A stretch of DNA of 43,021 nt from Rubrivivax sp. (GTDB lineage Bacteria > Pseudomonadota > Gammaproteobacteria > Burkholderiales > Burkholderiaceae_C), in contig JAEUPE010000124.1 of the NCBI GenBank assembly GCA_016790435.1, positions 1 through 43,021 on the forward strand. The letters run 5' to 3'. The translations under genes and the position numbers were made by a program. This document shows positions 8,281 to 15,820 of the stretch, in pieces. The notes under the pieces are model-generated. The model was not told the origin of the DNA. It ran no database searches and saw only the letters and a list, made by a program, of their open reading frames with translations. The stretch's first letter is position 1; each line of letters begins with the position of its first letter.

Positions 8281-9510
8281 TCAACGCTGCGCCGACCCGT
8301 AGGCGCGGCCCGTCGCGCCGGTCAACTGCCGCGTGATCGCCGCCTTCACGGCGGTGCTGAACGGCGGCAGCCGCTCGGCCGCTGAAAGCAGCACGCGGCG
8401 CGCCACCTTGGCCGGCGCATGCTCGTCGGTGAAGAGCTTCACCAGCGCATTGGTGCCCAGGTAGGTGGGCAAGGTCGCGCGGCGGTGTAGGTCGGCGTAG
8501 CGGGACAGCACGTCGGCATGGCCGATGTCGCGGGCGGCGGCGCGCGCCGCCGCCAGCTCGCGTGACAGCACCTCCACGCCGTAGAGGCCGAAGTTGTAGC
8601 CGTGCGCAGTGACCGGGTGCATGCCCACGGCCGCGTCGCCCACGAGGGCGAAGCGCGGGCCGCTGAAGCGGTGCGCATACACGCCGACCAGCGGGTAGTG
8701 GTGGCGCGGCCCCGCCGCGGTGATGCGGCCGAAGGCGGCCGGTGCCTGCGCCTGCACGCGCGCCGCGAATCCGTCATCGCTCAGGGCGAGCCACTCGGGC
8801 GCGTGGTCCGAGGCGACGGTGATGACGGCGGAGCTCTGCCGCCCATTGAGCGGCAGCATCGCCAGCGTGTTGCCGTAGCGGAAGCACTCCCAGGCGATCG
8901 CTTGCGAATCGTGCTCGTGCGCCACGCGGCCGACGACGACACTGCGCGCGAAGTCGTGCACTGAGGCACCGATGCCGGCCATGCGGCGCAGCTGCGAGAA
9001 GCGGCTGTCGGCGGCGACGACGAGGCGGGCGCCGATTTCGCGGCCGTCGGCCAGCGTGACGCGCGCTGAAGTGGCGTCGATCGCCAGCGCCGTGGCGCGC
9101 GTGTCGCACAGCACCTCGACACCGCGGCGGCTCTCGGCGGCGCTCAGCGCGGCGGCGCGGATCAGGTGGTTGGGCACGAGCCAGCCGAGCGCCTCCAGCC
9201 CCGTGCCATGCGAGGCAAAGCGCAGGGCGGCCGGCGAGTTGCCGTCGAGCACGCGGGCTTCGCGCAGCGGCGAGGCCGCGTCGGCGGGCAGGCGTTCCCA
9301 CAGGCCCAGGCGTTCCATGACGTCCCGTGCGCGATGGGTGAGCGCGATCTCGCGCCCGTCCTCGGCGGGGTTCTCGAGCGACGGGCGCGCGGCCTGCTCG
9401 AGCACACGCACGGTGAAGCCGGCATCGGCCAGCGCGCAGGACAGCGCCAATCCGGCCGGGCCGGCGCCGACGACGAGGATGTCAGGGTCGGAGTTCGAGG
9501 GTGGCGTCAT
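8281..9510 (-). CDS. FAD-dependent ubiquinone-biosynthesis hydroxylase, UbiH/UbiF/UbiM type
   Basis: This is a flavoprotein monooxygenase of the UbiH/UbiF/COQ6 family, 409 residues, which hydroxylates the ubiquinone ring. Motifs are the FAD-binding VVGAGPAGLAL near residue 13, an ADSRFSQLRR segment in place of the canonical Asp-Gly motif, and ALVGDAAVGMHPVTAHGYNFGL. The last differs from the usual P-AGQGLNLG and looks like the UbiM branch described from Neisseria, so a demethoxyubiquinol hydroxylase role is likely but not certain. The chosen start is ATG at 9510, 12 residues before the FAD motif. The frame stays open to 9795, but that extension only reads through hairpin-repeat DNA and is not a protein extension. 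Confidence 0.85.
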   Translation of the reverse strand: MTPPSNSDPDILVVGAGPAGLALSCALADAGFTVRVLEQAARPSLENPAEDGREIALTHRARDVMERLGLWERLPADAASPLREARVLDGNSPAALRFASHGTGLEALGWLVPNHLIRAAALSAAESRRGVEVLCDTRATALAIDATSARVTLADGREIGARLVVAADSRFSQLRRMAGIGASVHDFARSVVVGRVAHEHDSQAIAWECFRYGNTLAMLPLNGRQSSAVITVASDHAPEWLALSDDGFAARVQAQAPAAFGRITAAGPRHHYPLVGVYAHRFSGPRFALVGDAAVGMHPVTAHGYNFGLYGVEVLSRELAAARAAARDIGHADVLSRYADLHRRATLPTYLGTNALVKLFTDEHAPAKVARRVLLSAAERLPPFSTAVKAAITRQLTGATGRAYGSAQR

Positions 9511-9689
9511 CGATGCATGATGGACCGCGGCGGGAGGCGCAGTCTTGACCGAGGTCAGAGCGTGGCACCTGGCGTTGTGTTCACCGCGACGAGCCAAGTC
9601 CCGAGATTGGCGTGGCTCGGCGCGGCCGAGGAGGGGGCCGAGCCCTGGGCCCGTGGCGGGCGATGCACGCTCTTTCGAGGGCCGAGGCG

Positions 9690-9806
9690 GGATCGGGCCG
9701 ACGGGCTGCCCTGCTCCGCGAATGTCCTCTTTCGGCGGACCCGCTTCGCGTGTCCCCCGAATGCCCCCTTGATTTCGCTGCGCAGGGCAGCCCATCGGCC
9801 CGATCC
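9690..9806 (+). repeat. Hairpin repeat unit A (two invariant blocks, private stem)
   Basis: A 117-bp element with an outer inverted repeat of 25 bp (9690-9714 and 9782-9806) that matches at 24 positions. The single mismatch would be a G-U pair in a minus-strand transcript. Inside are block 1 GCGAATGTCCTCTT (9717-9730), an inner imperfect hairpin around 9731-9760 with GCTTCGC in its loop, and block 2 ATGCCCCCTTGATTTCGCTG (9761-9780). Its stem begins GATCGGGCCG, similar to unit D. Confidence 0.88.
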
Positions 9807-9859
9807 GGCACCCGCGTTGGTTTTCGTGTGGGCGCTGGTCGAAATCAAAGCCGGTTCAC

Positions 9860-9972
9860 GCCGAGGACGTCGGGGGGTCGGCGCAGCGAAATCAAGGGGG
9901 CATTCGAGGGCCGAGCGCAGCTCGGCGCTCGAAAGAGGACATTCGCGAAGCCGACCCCGCGGCGGCCTCGGC
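9860..9972 (-). repeat. Hairpin repeat unit B (inverted orientation)
   Basis: The same element in the opposite orientation to unit A. Outer arms are 9860-9882 and 9950-9972, matching at 20 of 23 positions. Block 2 (reverse complement) lies just inside the left arm and block 1 (reverse complement, AAGAGGACATTCGC) just inside the right arm. Between them is an inner hairpin of 13 bp with one mismatch and a 3-base loop. The stem begins GCCGAGGACG, shared with unit C but not with A or D. Confidence 0.87.
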
Positions 9973-10043
9973 GCACCGCGGCCGCGGAGTCGAGACTTCA
10001 GACCGCCTGCTGTGCCGTCGATGGTTCCGAGGCGAGGCCCCGA

Positions 10044-10727
10044 TCAGCGATCCGGCACCACCTTGAACAGGTACTGGAAGACTTCAGCGTCGGCCGCTGC
10101 CTGGTCCGGGTCGGACCCGGCGGCGCGCGCGATGGCGCGGATGCCGTGCATCAGTTCAGCCGGCGGCGTGGCGCTGACGCGCCGGGCGATGCCCGTCTCG
10201 ACGCGCCAGCCCGCCTGCTGGAACATCTCCAGGATCGTCGTGCGTGTGAACCAGCGGATGTGCGTGCGGTCGAGCAGGCCGCTGTCCTCGTAGCGGAAGA
10301 GGCCGGTCGCGAGCCGCATCTGCACGCTCCAGTGCTGGCCGTTCGGGATGCAGGTGACGAGGCAGCCGTCGGGCGAGATGTGCTCGCGGATGCGGCGCAC
10401 CACACGCCACGGGTCGCGCAGGTGTTCCAGGCAGTCGCCGAAGACCCAGCAGTCGCTAGGGAAGAGTACGTCGAAGGCCTGGTCATCGAAGCGCTCGATG
10501 TCGCCGGCGAGCGCGGTGTCGCAGTGCGCCGCTGCCTCTGCCGCGTAGTCCGGGTCGATGTCGATGCCGGTGTAGCGCGTGCCGGGGTTGGCGGCGCGGT
10601 AGGCAGCGGCCAGCGCACCGTGCATGCAGCCGACCTCGACGACGTGGCGGGCGCCCTTGGGCATCAGCGCCAACAGATCGCGGTTGGCGACCTGGTGGGC
10701 CGGAGTCTGTTTCATCAACGCAGCCAT
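10044..10727 (-). CDS. Class I SAM-dependent methyltransferase
   Basis: A 227-residue methyltransferase with a glycine-rich SAM-binding motif I (HVVEVGCMHGALAAAYRA), an acidic second strand (YTGIDIDPDY), LAGDIERF, and the FGDCLEHLRDPWRVVRRI region typical of Methyltransf_11/23-like enzymes, followed by LVTCIPNGQHWS. The substrate is unknown. The start at 10727 is favoured by the GAGGAG sequence about 7 bases upstream. It overlaps the end of the TolC-like gene by 13 bp, so the two are probably translated together; a second ATG at 10715 shares one base with that gene's stop. Hairpin unit B lies 72 bp beyond its stop. Confidence 0.8.
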   Translation of the reverse strand: MAALMKQTPAHQVANRDLLALMPKGARHVVEVGCMHGALAAAYRAANPGTRYTGIDIDPDYAAEAAAHCDTALAGDIERFDDQAFDVLFPSDCWVFGDCLEHLRDPWRVVRRIREHISPDGCLVTCIPNGQHWSVQMRLATGLFRYEDSGLLDRTHIRWFTRTTILEMFQQAGWRVETGIARRVSATPPAELMHGIRAIARAAGSDPDQAAADAEVFQYLFKVVPDR

Positions 10728-12130
10728 TCGCTCACTCCTCGGCCGAGCGAGAGCAGGTTGGCGTTCAGCTGCTGCCCGTCGGTGAGCGCGTTCACGTAGG
10801 ACACGCGCAGGTTGAAATGGTCGGCCTCGGCGGCCATGACATCGAAGAGGCTCCGCCGGCCGAGCTGCTGCCACTGCTGCAGCGTGGCGTTGCGTACCTG
10901 CTCGCTGTCGCGCAGGACGGCGGCCGTGCGGCGCACGCGGTCGAAGCTGGCGAGTGCCTGCTCGTGCACCTCGGCGACGCGGAAGCGGCGCGATTCGATG
11001 GCCTCGGCGCGCTGCATCTCGGCGGCGCGGGCGCGTTTTCGCGCCGCGTCGGTGGCCGGCGGCACGCCGGGGCTGAGCAAGGGGATGTTGACCGAGATGC
11101 CGAGCGCGTAGCTGCCGTTCTTCACGGAGCCGCGCGAGCCGCCGCGGCCGATCGACTGCGTGCCGCTCAGGTTCCAGCCCACCTGCGGGCTCGTGCCTGC
11201 GGCCACGGCGTCGACGTAGTGGTGCATGGCCGCGGCCTGCGCCGTCAGCGCTGCGATCTCGCTCGCGCGTTCGACCTCGGCCACCAGCTGCGGCAGCGGC
11301 TCCACCTGCAGCAGCACGCTCGGCAGCCCCTCGGTGCCGGGCAGGTTGTCGCCGACGAAGCGGCGCAGCCGCACCTCGGTTTGGCGCAGTTGCGACTGCG
11401 AGTTCGCGAGCGAAATCTCCGCCTGCTGCAACGACTTCTTCGCCTGCAGCAACTCGCTGGCGCGGCCGCGGTCGGCGCGCACGATGGTCTCCAGCGCCTC
11501 CACGAGGCAGGACATCTTGCGCACGTACTGGCCGTAGACGACGGTGTGTTGGCGGTAGCGGCTGCGTTCGAGCGCCAGTGCCACGGTATTGAGCGCCAGC
11601 TGCTCCTGCACGTTGAGCTGGCCATGGCGGGCCGACTCGGCCATCTGCGTGCGCCAATCGGTCAGCCGGTCGATGCGGCCGCCGTCGTAGAGCAGCTGGC
11701 CGACATTGACCGAACCGCGCAGCTGCAGCGCCGAGGTCTCGGTGCCTGCGAGCGACTGCGAGCCACCAGGGCCGAGGCCCCCGCCGACGCTGGCCTGGAT
11801 GGCCTTGGAGGCGCGGGTCTCGCGAATGTCGTCCTCGGCGGCGTCGGCGAGCAGGCGGCTCGCGCCGACCTGGTGGCTGCGCGCCAGCGCCTCGCGCACC
11901 ATGGTCTGCAGTTGGCCGCGCGGGTCGAGGGCGGAGGTGGCGGCCCCTGCCGCGGCAGAAGCCGCGGTGGCCGGGGCGATGGCCTCGGCGCGGTCTTCGT
12001 CGATGCAGCGGGGCTGCGCGGCGGCCCAGGGCAGCCAGGTGGCCGAGAGCAGGGCAACCGCGACGCGCAGCCCCTGGAGCGGGGCGCGGCGTGACGAGGG
12101 CGGGGAAGACAAGGTGGGATCGGGCGTCAT
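10715..12130 (-). CDS. TolC-family outer membrane efflux/secretion channel
   Basis: A 471-residue outer membrane factor of the TolC family, which forms a trimeric channel for type I secretion or efflux. It begins with a signal peptide (basic n-region, hydrophobic LRVAVALLSATWLPWAAA, cleavage near AAA-QP), then two repeats of long alpha-helical coiled coil with TolC features such as VNVGQLLYDGGRIDRL and LGISVNIPLLSPG, and a C-terminal half with RVAEVHEQALASFDRV and SLFDVMAAEADHFNLRVSYVNAL. No ABC transporter or membrane-fusion protein is adjacent, so its partner must be encoded elsewhere. The ATG at 12130 gives the intact signal peptide. It is bracketed, with the following methyltransferase, by inverted hairpin-repeat pairs. 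Confidence 0.87.
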   Translation of the reverse strand: MTPDPTLSSPPSSRRAPLQGLRVAVALLSATWLPWAAAQPRCIDEDRAEAIAPATAASAAAGAATSALDPRGQLQTMVREALARSHQVGASRLLADAAEDDIRETRASKAIQASVGGGLGPGGSQSLAGTETSALQLRGSVNVGQLLYDGGRIDRLTDWRTQMAESARHGQLNVQEQLALNTVALALERSRYRQHTVVYGQYVRKMSCLVEALETIVRADRGRASELLQAKKSLQQAEISLANSQSQLRQTEVRLRRFVGDNLPGTEGLPSVLLQVEPLPQLVAEVERASEIAALTAQAAAMHHYVDAVAAGTSPQVGWNLSGTQSIGRGGSRGSVKNGSYALGISVNIPLLSPGVPPATDAARKRARAAEMQRAEAIESRRFRVAEVHEQALASFDRVRRTAAVLRDSEQVRNATLQQWQQLGRRSLFDVMAAEADHFNLRVSYVNALTDGQQLNANLLSLGRGVSEWLR

Positions 12131-12297
12131 CGGCCTGTTGACTCCGCAAAGCGCAGCGCCGGCGTGCGGCGGGCGTGGGCCGGAGAGAGGACTCAGGCAG
12201 GAGTCTGGGCGCTGGGTGCGGAGGCGATCGACCGATGTCGGGGGGGAAGGCGGCGCAAATTGGCTGGAGCGGGCTCTCTTGCCGGGAGAGCTGCGCG

Positions 12298-12412
12298 CGC
12301 CGAGGACGGCGGGTGGTCGGCTTCGCGAATGTCCTCTTCCGAGGGCCTGGCTTCGCAAGGCCCTCGGATGCCCCCTTGATTTCGCTGCGCCGACCACCCG
12401 CCGTCCTCGGCG
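12298..12412 (+). repeat. Hairpin repeat unit C (perfect 23-bp stem)
   Basis: A 115-bp element with outer arms 12298-12320 and 12390-12412 that are perfectly complementary. Block 1 GCGAATGTCCTCTT starts at 12325. The inner hairpin pairs CCGAGGGCC with GGCCCTCGG (9 of 9) around a loop containing GCTTCGC. Block 2 ATGCCCCCTTGATTTCGCTG follows at about 12368. The stem sequence belongs with unit B (begins GCCGAGGACGGCGGG). Confidence 0.9.
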
Positions 12413-12453
12413 AGCATCGCTCGTTGTCCTCGGGGTGTGTCACCACCGGTGCT

Positions 12454-12570
12454 GGATCGGGCTGGCGGGGCGCCCTGCGCAGCGAAATCAAGGGGGCATC
12501 CGGGGGCCCTGCGAAGCCGGGCCGCCGGAAGAGGACATTCGCGGAGCGGGGCACCCCGCCAGCCCGATCC
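12454..12570 (-). repeat. Hairpin repeat unit D (inverted orientation)
   Basis: The same element in reverse orientation. Outer arms 12454-12474 and 12550-12570 match at 20 of 21 positions, and the one mismatch would be G-U in a minus-strand transcript. Both invariant blocks are present as reverse complements. The inner hairpin matches at 9 of 10 pairs, with GCGAAGC in the loop. The stem begins GGATCGGGCTGG, related to unit A. Confidence 0.88.
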
Positions 12571-12617
12571 CGCCGCAGCCGTACCGGACCGTACTCAGCA
12601 GCAGGCTCAGATCGGAA

Positions 12618-13595
12618 TCAGATGCCCGGCTGTACCCCGAACAGCCACGCAAGCGTCGTGAAGCTCACGAACGCGAGCACGGTGCTCGACATGATGATGC
12701 GCGCGATGCGGCCGTTGTCCGCGCCGAAGCGCTCGGCCAGCAGCGAGACGTTGCTGGCGCTCGGCAACGCCGCGGTGAGCGTGAGCACCACCACCTGCAT
12801 GCCCGACAGCGGCATGCCGAGCGAGCGCGCCGCCATCGCCAGCATGAACACGAGCAAAGGATGCAGGAAGAGCTTGACCAGTGCCACCGGCATGTAGTCC
12901 ATCGGCGCCGTGCGGCCGTGGGCGTGCTGGCCGGCACGGTAGAGCACCGCGCCGATGGTGAACAGCGCCACCGGCGTGGCCGCGTCGGCGAGCAGCCGCA
13001 CCACCACCTCCAGCGGCCCGGTGAGCTTGAAGCCGACGGCCGAGCCGACCGCGCCGAGCGCGATGGCCCAAGGCAGCGGGTTCGACACCGCGCCGCGCAG
13101 CGCGCGAGACAGCGCCGCGCGCGCGCCGGCGCCGTGGTCCTGCGTTGCCGTGGCGGCCTGCGCCAGCGCGATGCACAGCGAGCTCGTGACGAAGAGGTCG
13201 ACGAGCATCGTCGTCACCATCGGCGCGGTGGCGGCGGGCCCCATCAGCGCCGCCAGCAGCGGCAGGCCCATGAAGCCGGTATTCGGGAAGGCGGCGACGA
13301 GCGCGCCGAAGGACGCGTCCTTCAGCCCGACGCGGGCGTTGAGCGAAAACGCGATCGTCACGAAGACGATGAGCAGCCCGGCGATCAGCCACACCGCGCA
13401 CGCGGCGGGGTTGAGCAGTTCGAGCACCGGCGTGGCATTGCCGAAGCGGAACAGCATGCACGGCAACGCGAAATAGAGGACGAAGGCGTTCAGGCCCGGG
13501 ATCGCGCTTTCGGGCAGCACGTGCCGGCGTGCGGCCAGGTAACCCGCGAGCACGAGGGCGAAGAAGGGGAAGGTGATGCCGAGGATCGCTTGCAT
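12618..13595 (-). CDS. AEC family (auxin efflux carrier-like) transporter
   Basis: A 325-residue integral membrane protein of the AEC family, with about ten hydrophobic segments in two halves. Family features include FPNTGFMGLPLLAALMG in the fourth helix region, LPCMLFRF near residue 45, and the C-terminal LTLTAALPSASNVSLLAERFG. Characterised bacterial members export or exchange small carboxylates or amino acids across the inner membrane; the substrate here is unknown. The ATG at 13595 precedes the first helix directly. It is transcribed toward the repeat-bearing intergenic region, with no obvious operon partner. Confidence 0.88.
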   Translation of the reverse strand: MQAILGITFPFFALVLAGYLAARRHVLPESAIPGLNAFVLYFALPCMLFRFGNATPVLELLNPAACAVWLIAGLLIVFVTIAFSLNARVGLKDASFGALVAAFPNTGFMGLPLLAALMGPAATAPMVTTMLVDLFVTSSLCIALAQAATATQDHGAGARAALSRALRGAVSNPLPWAIALGAVGSAVGFKLTGPLEVVVRLLADAATPVALFTIGAVLYRAGQHAHGRTAPMDYMPVALVKLFLHPLLVFMLAMAARSLGMPLSGMQVVVLTLTAALPSASNVSLLAERFGADNGRIARIIMSSTVLAFVSFTTLAWLFGVQPGI

Positions 13596-13633
13596 GCCGC
13601 GGGCGAGTATCGCAGCGGGTGTGGGGGCCTTCT

Positions 13634-13664
13634 GGTGGCTCTATGGTGGCTCTATGTGGCTCTC
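13634..13664 (+). repeat. Short 11-bp tandem repeat
   Basis: The unit GGTGGCTCTAT occurs twice exactly (13634-13644, 13645-13655) and is followed by a partial third copy GTGGCTCTC. It lies in the 278-bp gap between the divergent AEC transporter and sppA genes. No function is proposed. Confidence 0.7.
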
Positions 13665-13873
13665 AGGGGCCATCTGGCAGCCCTCTCGCGGTGCGACGCC
13701 GCGCAAAGCCTCGATTCACTTCTCGCCCGCTGCCCGCTGCTTCGTGGCGCCGGCCCGCCGCTCCGTCGGGCCGGTGCGGGCATTCGTCGCGCCGTCCACG
13801 GCCCGGCGCGCCGTCTGGCTATGCTTGAGCGATTCCCCTCCCCCGCCAGGCGCGCCCCCGCGCGCCCATCGTC

Positions 13874-15820
13874 ATGGCCAAAGAAGCCTCCCGGTCCCTC
13901 GTCGTGCGCGTGTTCAGCGGCCTCGTCGCGCTGCTCGACGGCACGCGCCGCCTGCTGCTGAACCTGATCCTGCTGGCGCTCATCGTCGGCGCGCTGGCCT
14001 GGGTGTGGCAGCGCGCGCGCACGCCGGCCTTGCAGGAGAAGACGACCCTCGTGCTAGAGCTCTCCGGCGGCATCGTCGACCAGGCGCGCGGCGGCAGCCC
14101 GCGCAGCCAGGCATTGGCGCAGCTGCGCGGCCAGGGCGAGCAGCAGATGCGGCTGCGCGACGTGGTCGCGGTGCTCGACGCCGCGGCGCGCGACGAGCAC
14201 GTGACCCAGGCGCTGCTCCTCCTGGACGGCCTGGACGGCACCGGCCTCGTCACGCTGCGCGAGGTGGCCGCCGCTCTCGAGCGATTCAAGGCAGCGGGCA
14301 AGAAGGTCGTCGCCTGGGGAGCGGAATACGACCAGCGCGGCTACTACCTCGCGGCGCACGCCAACGAGGTCTGGCTGCACCCGATGGGCGCCGTCTTCAT
14401 CGAGGGCTACGGCCGCTACCGCAGCTACTACAAGGAGGCCTTCGACCGTCTGGGCGTGAGCGCCAACGTCGTGCGCGCCGGCAAGTTCAAGAACGCGGCC
14501 GAGACCTTCTCGGCCAGCGGCCCGAGCCCCGAGACCGTGGAGTCGGACCGCGCGCTCTACGGGTCGCTCTGGGCCAGCTGGACTGGCGGTGTCGAGCGGG
14601 CGCGCAAGCTGCCGGCCGGCAGCATCATGGGCTATATCGATGGCATACCCGGCTCGCTGCAGGCGCTGGGCGGCGACAGCGCGCAACTGGGCCTGAGGAG
14701 CAAGCTCGTCGATGCGTTGAAGACGCGCGACGAGATGCGCAAGACGCTCATCGAGCGCGGTGCCGAAGACGAGAAGAACAAGACGTTCCGCCAGGTGTCC
14801 TTCGGCGAGTACCTGGCGCGCGTGAAGCCCCCGGAGGGCACCTCGAAGAGCGACAGCGTCGCCGTCGTCGTGGCGCAGGGCGAGATCGTCGACGGCCGCG
14901 CGGGCCCGGGGCTCGTGGGGGGCCTCTCGACGGCCGAACAGATCCGTAAGGCACGCGAGGCCGAGGACGTGAAGGCGATCATCGTGCGCGTCAACTCGCC
15001 CGGCGGCAGCGCCTTCGGCAGCGAACTCGTGCGCCGCGAGCTCGAGCTGGCGCGCACGGCCGGCAAGCCGGTGGTGGTGTCGATGGGCGACCTCGCCGCC
15101 TCGGGCGGCTACTGGATCTCGATGGCCGCCGACGAGATCATCGCCGACGAGGCGACGATCACCGGCTCCATCGGCGTCGTCGGCATGCTGCCGAGCGCCG
15201 AGGAGGCGCTGGCGAAGGTCGGCATCCGCTCGGCGGGCACCACCACCACCTGGCTGGCCGGGGCGGCGGATGTCAAACGCACGCCCGACCCGCGCCTGGT
15301 GGCCACCGTGCAGTCGATCATCGATCACGCGTACGGCCAGTTCATCGGCATGGTGGCGCGCGAGCGCAAGCTGACGCGCGAGCAGGTCGACGCGGTGGCG
15401 CAGGGCCGTGTGTGGAGCGGCAAGGACGCGCGCGGGCACATGCTGGTCGACCGCCTGGGCAGTTGGGCCGACGCGGTGGCCGCGGCGCACAAGCGCGCCA
15501 AGCTCGCCGACGGCACGGTGGCGCGCTTGCGCTACTTCGAGGCCGAACCCGGCCGGTTGCAGAAGCTGCTGATGGGCTTCGGCCTGCGCGAGGCCGCCGC
15601 GGCGCAGGTGGATGCGCGGGTGGCGTGGCTGCTGGGCGATGCCCCGGCGGAGGCTGGCCTGCAGGATGTGGCGGCCGGCATGGCGGCCACGGCCGGCCTC
15701 GGCCTGGTTAGCCCGGAGCTGGCGGCGGCGCTGGTGGCCGACCTCGGCTGGCTGGCCGACGTGGCCACGCGGCGGCGGCCGTTCGCCACGGCCACGCATT
15801 GCCTTTGCGCGGCGCCATGA
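13874..15820 (+). CDS. sppA: Signal peptide peptidase SppA, 67K type
   Basis: An inner-membrane serine peptidase that cleaves leftover signal peptides after secretion. The 648-residue length matches the long, two-domain (67K) type. An N-terminal membrane anchor (LLLNLILLALIVGALAWVW) is followed by two S49 peptidase domains. The catalytic Lys is in AGKFKNAAE (residue 206) and the Ser in AASGGYWIS (residue 410), in line with E. coli SppA K209/S409; IIVRVNSPGGSAFGSELVRREL precedes the Ser. The ATG at 13874 is the natural start before the anchor. The stop TGA overlaps the next gene's ATG (ATGA), so the two are likely co-translated. The last 40 residues are variable. Confidence 0.93.
   Translation: MAKEASRSLVVRVFSGLVALLDGTRRLLLNLILLALIVGALAWVWQRARTPALQEKTTLVLELSGGIVDQARGGSPRSQALAQLRGQGEQQMRLRDVVAVLDAAARDEHVTQALLLLDGLDGTGLVTLREVAAALERFKAAGKKVVAWGAEYDQRGYYLAAHANEVWLHPMGAVFIEGYGRYRSYYKEAFDRLGVSANVVRAGKFKNAAETFSASGPSPETVESDRALYGSLWASWTGGVERARKLPAGSIMGYIDGIPGSLQALGGDSAQLGLRSKLVDALKTRDEMRKTLIERGAEDEKNKTFRQVSFGEYLARVKPPEGTSKSDSVAVVVAQGEIVDGRAGPGLVGGLSTAEQIRKAREAEDVKAIIVRVNSPGGSAFGSELVRRELELARTAGKPVVVSMGDLAASGGYWISMAADEIIADEATITGSIGVVGMLPSAEEALAKVGIRSAGTTTTWLAGAADVKRTPDPRLVATVQSIIDHAYGQFIGMVARERKLTREQVDAVAQGRVWSGKDARGHMLVDRLGSWADAVAAAHKRAKLADGTVARLRYFEAEPGRLQKLLMGFGLREAAAAQVDARVAWLLGDAPAEAGLQDVAAGMAATAGLGLVSPELAAALVADLGWLADVATRRRPFATATHCLCAAP

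Larger units (their letters stand above)
9511..10043. other. 533-bp intergenic region holding hairpin repeats A and B
   Basis: No credible gene lies here. The region contains two long hairpin repeats (9690-9806 and 9860-9972, annotated separately), separated by 53 bp. The remaining flanks are GC-rich with scattered fragments resembling the repeat, for example TCTTTCGAGG at 9671 and CGAAATCAAAG at 9840. Open frames that cross the region on either strand translate the repeats themselves and should not be annotated as proteins. It lies between the start of the hydroxylase gene and the end of the methyltransferase gene, both on the minus strand. Confidence 0.8.
12131..12617. other. 487-bp intergenic region holding hairpin repeats C and D
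   Basis: No credible gene. Two hairpin repeats (12298-12412 and 12454-12570) lie 41 bp apart. The 167 bp between the TolC-like start and unit C are GC-rich and probably include that gene's promoter, but no clear -35/-10 pair was found. The stop of the AEC transporter gene is 48 bp from unit D. Confidence 0.8.

Noticed and set aside
9511-9795. 95-codon N-terminal extension of the hydroxylase
   Set aside because: It translates hairpin unit A and flanking repeat DNA, and the FAD motif follows the ATG at 9510 at normal distance.
12131-12554. Upstream extensions of the TolC-like and methyltransferase frames, and peptide-like matches within the repeats
   Set aside because: The open frames run through hairpin units C and D. 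Such repeat-derived peptides recur wherever the repeat occurs and are not conserved proteins.
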